From Macrosoma leucophasiata (taxonomy: Eukaryota; Arthropoda; Insecta; Lepidoptera; Hedylidae), in assembly GCA_036365455.1 (NCBI GenBank), contig JAWQUS010000008.1, positions 24,845,501-24,909,500 on the forward strand: a stretch of 64,000 bases of DNA, written 5' to 3'. Made by a program: the position numbers and the translations under genes. Shown here one piece after another: positions 56,301-64,000 of the stretch; the first letter of the stretch is position 1, and each line of letters opens with the position of its first letter. The notes under the pieces were generated by a model. That model did not search any database, was not told where the DNA came from, and saw only the letters and a list, made by a program, of their open reading frames with translations.

Positions 56301-57569
56301 GATTAGGTAAAGAGCTCCGTCACTGGCGCTCTACCACCTCACATATTCTTGGAGGTATTAAAAGTAAAATAGGACTATTTTATTAGATAAAAAAAATGCG
56401 AGTGACACTGCAGATAAAAGTTAGTAGTGCATAAAACAATTACAGGGTTTATGCAAATATAATTGGAAATGGTTTTAAACTCAGAAATTTCTTTACATTT
56501 CACTCGACGATTGTAGTTAAATTAGAATGTATAAGAACACAAAGCAAAGTATGCTTAGAACTTTGCTCAAAGTAAAGTTGTAGTGCGGTCTCGCACCTAT
56601 TGGGCTGTGAGTGTAAGCGTATTTTATTAATTTGGTTTTGCAATGAAATTTACCGTTGTTTCAGCCGGAGGACGCGTACCACTACGTGACGTACATGCCG
56701 ATTGGTGACCGCCTGTACGAGTTGGACGGCATGTTCGAAGGTCCCGTGGACCACGGGCCGATCCTGCCCCGCCAGGATTGGCTGGACGTGGTCAGGCCGC
56801 TCATCATGAGGCGCATTGGCATGTGAGTCAAATTTCTATCAATCACTCACGAAAAAAAGCGAAGGCTTTGTCCAGCAGTGGGCGTCTTTCGGCTGGAGTG
56901 ATGACTCACTAAAATCAAGGCTCGAAACCGGTTCCAAAAGTACTGATTAAAAAAGGTTAATAACGGGTTACTCGTAAGGGTTTCGTACAGAACGTAAATC
57001 GAAATCATGTCGTTTTAGGCATTTGAATTTTGCGGTACCGCTCATATGTGGGAGTACTTAGATTATGTACTTTATTAAAATTTAGGATCGTAATAGTATT
57101 AAATATATTTATAAAAAAATAATATTAAAAAAAGATAGGTAACACTTGTACCACTTGGAATAAATACACTACATCAAATAAGTAGGAAATGTGGTACCTT
57201 TTATCATATCTAAGTTCAATCATTGACAGATACACAGAAGGCGAGATCCACTTCAATTTAATGGCTGTAATATCGGATAGAAAGATGATATACGAGCGTC
57301 AGATACAGGAGATGCTGAATGAGTCCCACATGCTCGGGATGGAGACGGACTACATAGAGAACGAGGTCCGGCGCCTGCGCATGCTCATCGAATACGAGGA
57401 GGCGAAGAACATGAAGTATCGCCAGGAGATGGTCCGGAGACGGCACAACTACCTGCCCTTCATCATAACCCTGCTCCGTATCTTAGGAGAAGAGAAGAAG
57501 CTGCTGCCGTTGCTCGAGAAAGCGAAGGAGCGCGCTTCGATGAAGAAGACGAAAAAACAAAAAGTATAA
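53339..57569 (+). CDS. Uch-L5: Ubiquitin C-terminal hydrolase Uch-L5 (UCH37)
   Basis: Six coding exons with matching phases, 321 residues: 53339-53411, 53490-53553, 53867-53969, 55772-55999, 56665-56822, 57230-57569. The protein follows UCH37 throughout. It starts GDWCLIESDPGVFTDLI, the nucleophile Cys lies in VINNACATQA at the start of exon 4, the catalytic His is in DAYHYVTYMP and the Asp in RLYELDG in exon 5. The C-terminal ULD-type helix (FNLMAVISDRKMIYERQIQE, then RRRHNYLPFI) and a Lys-rich KEKE-like end are in exon 6. Uch-L5 trims ubiquitin chains at the 19S proteasome through Rpn13 and also works with INO80. Human UCHL5 has 329 residues. CACCATGG gives a strong start context, and an acceptor (TTTTTTTCTCAG, ending 53329) ten nt upstream implies a 5' UTR intron. 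All three catalytic residues are present, so it should be active. It is transcribed divergently from the ZC3H10-like gene 10 kb away. Confidence 0.96.
54590..54775. repeat. Hairpin repeat in Uch-L5 intron 3
   Basis: ATAGAGCATTATCTCTGCTG and GTACACTGCCTACG at the left are matched in inverted, imperfect form by GGTAGTGTGCAAAAGAGATA and ACGCTCTA at the right. Single-arm fragments occur near 1.6 and 17.8 kb. Confidence 0.65.
55011..55230 (+). mobile_element. tRNA-derived SINE
   Basis: A tRNA-like head with A box (TAGTCCAGCGG, 55019-55029) and a perfect B box (GGGTTCGATCC, 55061-55071), closed by CCCGGT/ACCGGG. It is followed by a body ending GTAAGCGTATTTTATTT. Same family as 28.7 kb, here uninterrupted. 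It lies in Uch-L5 intron 3. Confidence 0.85.
56075..56335 (-). repeat. Family A repeat, reversed and diverged
   Basis: An older copy of family A in Uch-L5 intron 4; the GAGCTCC hairpin end is partly preserved. Confidence 0.65.
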
Positions 57570-57965
57570 CACGAACCTTGGGCGGGTGCGAGGGCAAGGA
57601 GCCGCCCTCCCCGCCGCCCCTCCCCGTCCAGCCCCTCCAGGGTACTCTCTGCCGCTGACCACCTGCAGTTCTCTCTAGCCGACCTGGATTCCATATTTAA
57701 GGAGCCGCATGACGTGACCCCCAAGAATGTCGACCCGCCCAAGCTTGAGCACCCCGAAACGAAGGAAACTCCGATGGACACCACTTCAGAAGTTTGCGTC
57801 CCGGGCCCATCCAGCTCCCACACCAACACCCTCGAGGAGCAGTGCGTGTTCGGGGGCAACCTCCTCGACTCCGACCTCCTGACTCTCCAAGAGATGTTGG
57901 ACTCCGAGGAAATTATAGACAACATTGAACTACCCGATTTTATCACCAAGAACAATAATGATTAA
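57570..57965 (+). CDS. In-frame open stretch after the Uch-L5 stop, gene unassigned
   Basis: Directly after the Uch-L5 TAA (57567-57569), the same reading frame stays open for 131 codons to a TAA at 57963-57965. From about 57660 it reads like selected protein: LQFSLADLDSIFKEPHD, then KETPMDTTSEVCVPGPSSS, then NLLDSDLLTLQEMLDSEEII and ELPDFI. It is acidic with spaced hydrophobics and resembles an activation domain. GC-rich third positions contrast with the AT-rich DNA after it. There is no plausible start codon. It may be an alternative terminal exon reached through acceptors such as CCTCCAG (before 57641) or CACCTGCAG (before 57669). Other options are a stop-readthrough extension or the last exon of another gene. 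The first 30 codons are Arg/Pro-rich and may be untranslated. I do not recognise the family. Confidence 0.5.
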   Translation, partial: HEPWAGARARSRPPRRPSPSSPSRVLSAADHLQFSLADLDSIFKEPHDVTPKNVDPPKLEHPETKETPMDTTSEVCVPGPSSSHTNTLEEQCVFGGNLLDSDLLTLQEMLDSEEIIDNIELPDFITKNNND

Positions 57966-59383
57966 ACGTTATTCGACGCATACGCAATGTGTAGGGTCTT
58001 GGAGGGTATTTAATTAAAAAATTGTAGTTGAAATATATTGTATTGAGAAAGCTCATTTTAAATATCGAATTACTGATTACAGTATGTAATATTTTCATAT
58101 ATATTATGTAATAGGAGATAACCCCCATTATAATTTGTTACGTTACGTCAGTTCTGACAGCAAGTAAATATTGTACAAGAATTTATTGAAAAGTAAGTGA
58201 TGATATTTTAGTCTAAGATTGAATTATCCGTTTATAACATTAAATTGTCTGTCATGCAATGTCATGGATTAAAAACAAAATTGTTTTCATTATGGAATTT
58301 AATCCAATGTGATTAATATAATTATTTTCGTGTCACAGTGTGTGTAACCAAACTCCTCCGAAACGATTTGACTGTTTTTAATATACTCTATAGGACTGAG
58401 AATATGCCGTAAACAATTTTTTTATACCGCTTAGGCGACATGAAAGTTCGCCAAACCATCTAGTTTCATATACAAATAGTTTGAAACATGAAGCTTAAGA
58501 AAACACAAGGTCACTTGTTTAAAGAAAAGTTATGGCAAAGTAGTGGAGGTAATATTATTTGATATAAGACATGATTTCAAAGTTTAAAGAAATTCTTGAT
58601 CTATCTTATTTGACTCTAACGTCCCGCGCGCTTAGTGCGGGTGCAGTGTTACCTACCCTCTCCTTTTCATGCTTAGAGTGATGTTATATTAGCCTATAGC
58701 CTTCCTTGATAAATGGGCTATCTTACACTAAAATAATTTTTCAAATGAGTCCAAAAGTTCCGGAGATTAGCGCGTTCAAACAAACTCTTCAGCTTTATAT
58801 TAGTATAGAAGTATAGATATGTTGAAGTGGCAAATAAGCAATCTGCATAAAAACCAGAGATTTCAATGTTGATGAGATGAGATCCATTGCCACTGCTGAG
58901 GTCTAATACGCTTAGAACTGTCAAAACCCATAATGTACTGACAGTTCTAAGAATACTTTGCTCAAAGTAGTGCGGTCTGTGAATCTCACCCTAAGTCGTG
59001 TCACCGACGCAAATTACTGGGCCGTACGGTACCTCCTCACCGGGACACTATAGCACTGGGTTGCGGTTTTATCACGATCCTCTGACGTTAAAAAATTAGG
59101 TCCCTGAAAATACAGTCTTGGAGATTGTGTTGTAATTGATTCGTTTTGATCGTCTCTCAGATTGTATTAATCAAAGATATACAATACAGTCCAAGACCCT
59201 AATTATGTTTTCTTTTTATTCTTTAGCAGTGACTTTCACGCATTTAATAACATTATTATGTATGTGTATCTAATTGAAACATTAATTAACATCGTTACTT
59301 TTAGTGTCGTTTATCATTTTAATAAACTGATCAGGTTTTGATTTGATCACTATGTAGATGACTACATTTTATCTATTTCTATA
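57966..59383. other. Intergenic
   Basis: No gene seen. It holds a scrap of family A (58815-58900, 58995-59060) split by a GACCGCACTA-family copy (58910-58995). Confidence 0.45.
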
Positions 59384-59852
59384 TACAAGGTGTAGCCGGA
59401 AAGGTCCAACAATATTTCAACAGTCCATGTCTCTGCTGATGTTGACTTCTTTCCCGAGGTCTTTTTCTCCGAAGAATGTAAAATCATCAATTATTACGAG
59501 TCAAACTTTGATTCAAATTGTATGCGTTTCAAGCCTGGCAACAACAGCTGACAGCATATATCAGTCGAAGGCGAACGCTACGCGTATGTACGTAGATATG
59601 AATTTCTGAGATGCTGCATTTCATACGCACACACGCGTAGCGTTCTCCGCACCGTCACCACGCATGGTATGTGTGTGTGAAATGATGCTTAGCGTTTTCA
59701 TTGACGACTTGTTAGGGTTGTCAATTAAAACATTTTTTTTTTACTTTGTATGAAAAAAAATTTGTGAGATCATTGTTATTGTTTACGTTAAATGATTTGA
59801 AACTGGATACTGACCTTTCAATATTGTTGGACCCTTACGGCTACACCTTGTA
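59384..59852. mobile_element. 469-bp MITE, ends TACAAGGTGTAGCCG
   Basis: The left end TACAAGGTGTAGCCGGAAAG is matched inverted by CTTACGGCTACACCTTGTA at the right, extending into a shared AACAATATT, with TA on both sides. The interior contains a second, smaller inverted pair around AACGCTACGCGTATG and CATACGCACACACGCGTAGCG (about 59573-59655). No transposase is present. Confidence 0.8.
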
Positions 59853-62704
59853 TAGGGGACATTTTATAACACTCAATATCAAAGTTTTTAAACTTTTAAT
59901 GAAACAACAATTAAAAATAAGTAGTATATTTTCTAATAATATTATACGAGTAAAATTACTGTATATTTATTAAAGCAAGCTTCAAGGTGGCTTATCCGAA
60001 TATGTTGGTACACGATACGGACTTATTCTTGAAACTTGCTTGAACACAATCAGATATTTATATAGATATACAATGTACATAGTTACAGAAACGATCATCA
60101 CTGGTCTGGCAGTCAAGTATTTGAAAAAAAAGGGCGGTTGCAATTTAATCAAAATGAATGAGGCTTTATTTAAGACTTGTTACACACGTACCATAACCAA
60201 ATAAAAAATATACCTATAATAATAGATTTAAAAGGAATGGTTGAATAATTGAATAATTCTATGTCTCATTTATTTGCTACTATCAGTCATTTTGGCTGCA
60301 TTCTCTGTTGAAAAATGTAAAAAAAAATAACTAAACATACACAAGTGCATGTAATACCACAAGAGCGGGTTCTTAGTCTGTTGAAAAACTGTGAAAAACC
60401 GCCTTATTTAGACTGCGGTCATATCCGAAATTATCTGGAATTTATATTTCTGATTCGGTTATGGTTCGGATAGATAAATATTTCGGATATCCGGTAGTTT
60501 CGGTTACAGATCTCCATAAAATCCCTAATAACCGATGTGGTCGTGATTAATTTATTTCAAATACTTCAAGAGCTCAATAATTGAATGAATGAATGTAAAT
60601 AAACTGAATAGAGGTACGCTGTTCGGTTGTGGTTACGTGCGATAGAGAAGCCAGAGTATATTTAATAATACTACGTATAGAATAGACACTTCGACGTCCC
60701 GCCCGATATCCCCGCGTCACCATCACCCCCCTTCGAGAGGCAGTTGGACAAATTTCAACTTCGACGACGACGAGCGGTCTATTTTTGGTTAATTTCGTCA
60801 CGAGTCACTGCGACGACTTATTTTATTATTGTTTTTTTTTTTGCTACATTTTAATGTGCGCATTTACTGATTGATGTCTGTGTAATAGGTAATAGGTAAC
60901 CAGAATAAGCGTTTGTATGGAATAATTTTAGCCGAATGTCCGGGGTGTGGTGACGCTGCGACTTCTTGCGGTTGGATTGGAGCACCAACAAAATGTGGAA
61001 ACGGTTACTGATCGCGAGATCCTTAACTAATGGTTGCGTTGTGGCTGCGATGTGGTTGATTCCTCAAACGGTTAATGACAGCTAAATGTGGTCCATTTGA
61101 ATTTATTTTCATAGAAATGATCCACCGGCCACGTGTAGTGGTTATGATACGTGTGAATTAAGCCGTAGCCCACTCGCTAGGTGATGTATATGTAGGACAG
61201 GAAACGTTATCGACATACTCCCTGCCAGTATATCAGGTACTAGAACGTCTGTAAAGACCATTTTATAAATCATTGTATAGGAATTATATTACTTTTCAAT
61301 ATATTTGTATAAAAATAGGTGGCTGTAGGATGTATGTATGAGTAGTATATAATAATATTTCGAATGTAGTAGAGCTTTGCACATCTCATATATTTGTTTT
61401 TCCATACATAATCAATAGTCTCCGTCAAGCCAGACAGAGATAGACGCGTCTTTTGATTGTAATCACAGTAAACATCAATGTAATCACACTTAATCAATTT
61501 ATATATCATATTATAATTATATATTTACATCTTATAACGATATCGTCTTAAGTCTAAAAATGTATACCTAACTAACGAAAGATTTCATGATTCACGTATA
61601 TGAATAATAAATTAATGAATTTGGGGCGCAGTGTTGTGGCACGTCGACTTAACAGCGGAGGACTGTTATATACAAAATGATCACTTTGCGACTCTGCTAT
61701 GCGGTGAACACATGTGAATGATACTGGAAGGTAAATTATTTACAGAGATAGTTTCGTGAAGTGCATTTATAGGATTTGAGCGAATGGTCGCCTGCAATGT
61801 TCTATGTCATTACATGGATTCGTTAGAAATTATCGCTCTTGCTAGGGATAGTACGTGATGTACGATTCAATTACTGTAATGTCATGTGTACTCGATATTG
61901 TCATTTTGGAATTAGCACGTAACACATTTCCGTCGGCATGCGTACTCTCGCCAACTGAACAACGTACGTCTATATAAAAAGGGCAATATATGACTGCAAT
62001 AATATGACTTCGAGTCTATAAATTACTCCTGTAGAAGGGGGGGGGGAAGCCCAAGATGTTTTTGAAGACATGGAAGATACCTTACATCCTGTTGCGTATT
62101 TCCATCAAATGAAAAGTTTATATATAGGGCGTCTGCCCTCATCGCAGGCACTTGCGATACGAATTGCTGCGATGCGATTTTGTCAGACATGTTGAAAGTA
62201 TGTTTCTCTCTTTATTGAAAGTATGGCCCTTGGACTCCCTTGCAATTGTTTATTCGCACGAAATGTTCATTTGGAACAGACGGTTGACAGAGATGACGCA
62301 GGCCGACAGGTATTTACATGTATGTAATATAAGTAGATTTACTTCACAATAAAATATGAATTAAACATAGATTTTGGTATGATTGATGTCGTCGGTGTAT
62401 CCACTGTAGTATATGAAAAGATTTACAAGTATTTATATAAAAATGATATCACAGTAATATTCATTTTTGGATTCACTACAGGTGGATGACTCGTGGCTTC
62501 GATCGGGTACAAAATTTAAAGTACAAATAATTTATATTTGCCGTCCGAAGTTCGAATCGTCCCTGATGGCTTGCTTCAGGACGGACGGCGCATATATTAT
62601 TCGAAATATAAATTAGGTGTCGATCAGTCGCGAGCGTTAATAGTAGAATCCACGTAATAAATGAACAGAGGCTGTTTAAAATAAAAGTGCACGTAGTGCG
62701 GGTT
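59853..62704. other. Intergenic, no gene seen
   Basis: AT-rich with scattered GC-richer patches (60.65-60.79, 60.93-61.20 kb). I see no exon, RNA gene or clear element here; the right part is probably 3' flank of the fibrinogen-domain gene. Confidence 0.45.
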
Positions 62705-63917
62705 TCACGTGTTGGGCTGCGGGCCCCTGGGCTTGATCATCATGGACGCCCGCTTCAGCGTGTAGTCCCAGCCCCGCCAACGGAACCACACGATACCTGC
62801 AAGTATTATTACAATAAATCAATATACTTAATTACATAAAATTCACTCTGCCTAACCCGTTAGGGAGTTTGCGTGAAGATATACATACATAATAAATAAT
62901 AATTAGTCAACCGACAGTAATATAATAATAATAAAATAATAATGGGAACCCATTATACGTCCCCCTGCTGGGCACGAGTCTCTCCCCTTTTTGGGGGGAG
63001 GCCTGGAGCTTATTCCACCACGCTGCTCCAATGCGGATTGGTGGAGGTGGGTGAGTTAGTGGCCAACCCACTGTCGGATGTTTTCAAAACGCCCATAAGG
63101 CCTCCGACAAGGTTTAACGACTGCTATCCATCGATAGCAACCGGGACCGACGGCTTAAAGTGCCCTCCGAAGCACGGAAACGCGCATTTAATTTGCCACT
63201 AGCGGTCACCCATCACACTACTCGACCGCGCCCGTAGTGCTTAACCGAGCAGATCGCTTACGATCTACACCAGCCGCTGGGCCATGCGCGCTTCGACCGA
63301 CAGTAATAATTCGTTTTAAAAGGACGGTAGTAAGTGCAATAACGCGAGAAAAAGCTGCCGCCACTACGAGTCTCAATCCGCATGCTAAGCGTGGCGATTA
63401 CGACATATTCACATTCCCCACATGTTTGAAAAGATTTTTTTTATTCCAGTAGTGGACACTTTTCGGCTGGAGTGATGGTGATGATAATCTGTCATGTTAC
63501 TATGGGAAAGTGTGGTAAATTGCCTTCTTGATCTTCATGTAACTGATCTATGTAATAGATAAGAAAAGAGACCAGCATTAAACGAAGAACACATGATCCA
63601 TATTTTCATGAGTCTAGGATTCATTTAATTAAAATTGTAATTTAAATTTAATTACTGCAAAATACTTTGTGGAACCGACTGAGATATAAAATTTGATCCA
63701 ATACCGTCCGCGACCTGATTTTGGGTCGCAACTCGAGGTAAAGAAAACGAAAATAGATGATTACCGTGCATACCTTGTCTAGCTGTAAGATCCTGAGGAT
63801 CGTGAAGGTACAGGCCATTGAGGCCCCGCCCACATGACTTCCACCACCAGCCGCCCTTCAGCATGGATGCACAGTTTAGGGAAGATCGGTCGTTGTCTCT
63901 GCAATCATCGTTCACAT
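62705..63917 (-). CDS. sca: Fibrinogen-domain protein, C-terminal exons (scabrous-like)
   Basis: Two exons with matching phases: 63774-63917 and the last exon 62705-62796 (TGA at 62705-62707). They encode the end of a fibrinogen-related domain. The first has VNDDCRDNDRSSLNCASMLK and GGWWWKSCGRGLNGLYL, with the Ca-binding-region Asp residues, the GGWW core and two of the conserved cysteines. The second has GIVWFRWRGWDYTLKRASMM and IKPRGPQPNT to the stop. Fibrinogen domains are secreted recognition modules. The DRSSLNC and VWFRWRGWDYTLKR wording looks closest to insect Scabrous, a secreted regulator of Notch signalling and cell spacing, but techylectin or angiopoietin-like proteins are alternatives. 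The gene continues off the right edge, so the rest, including the signal peptide and coiled coil, is not visible. A repeat F copy lies in the intron. Confidence 0.82.
62937..63300 (+). repeat. Repeat F, copy 3
   Basis: Same family and orientation as the copies at 22.44 and 34.66 kb, in the intron of the fibrinogen-domain gene. A Bm1-like SINE remnant follows at 63435-63490. Confidence 0.75.
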
Positions 63918-64000
63918 CTTTTATAATGCCTACTAATAATACCTAAATTATTTATTTGCCTAGAATAGTTGACAAAGAAGAAGAGATCGTCCAAAGTACA

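Noticed and set aside
57449..57955. 168-codon minus-strand ORF
   Set aside because: Antisense shadow of Uch-L5 exon 6 and the open stretch after it.

Overview
The window is animal nuclear DNA, almost certainly from a moth or butterfly. Its genes are split by GT-AG introns, it lies in AT-rich DNA packed with short interspersed repeats of lepidopteran style, and it carries a mariner element, tRNA-derived SINEs, a SINE tail ending in a TGA run, and RTE-like and CR1-like LINE fragments. There are no operons, Shine-Dalgarno sites, CRISPR arrays or rRNA. Exon models below were built by reading splice sites and checking that codon phases match across every junction; none was confirmed with transcripts.

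Five gene loci can be supported. (1) 2871-4172, minus: an intronless, fully open enolase-like gene that has lost most of the enolase active-site residues. (2) 9381-13866, minus: a Fer1/Ptf1a-type bHLH transcription factor in at least three coding exons; one intron carries three decayed copies of the bHLH exon. (3) 22022-43059, minus: a ZC3H10-like CCCH zinc-finger gene in ten coding exons (599 codons), with introns full of LINE and SINE debris. (4) 53339-57569, plus: Uch-L5, the proteasome-associated ubiquitin C-terminal hydrolase, in six coding exons (321 codons), followed in the same frame, after one TAA, by another protein-like open stretch to 57965. (5) 62705-63917, minus: the last two exons of a fibrinogen-domain protein, probably scabrous, running off the right edge.

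Layout: 1-2.8 kb is LINE debris with a GC-rich insertion; 2.9-4.2 kb the enolase-like gene; 4.2-9.4 kb intergenic repeats including a 787-bp foldback element; 9.4-13.9 kb Fer1; 14-22 kb repeats and a full-length but frameshifted mariner; 22-43 kb ZC3H10-like; 43.2-53.3 kb the interval between two divergently transcribed genes, with a diverged tandem duplication, a THAP-like fragment and foldbacks; 53.3-58 kb Uch-L5; 58-62.7 kb intergenic with one clear MITE; then the fibrinogen-domain gene.

The genes do not form a pathway; the neighbourhood is an ordinary insect gene mix. The unusual parts are the enolase pseudoenzyme, the Fer1 exon relics, the tRNA-armed foldback elements, and the open frame after the Uch-L5 stop.
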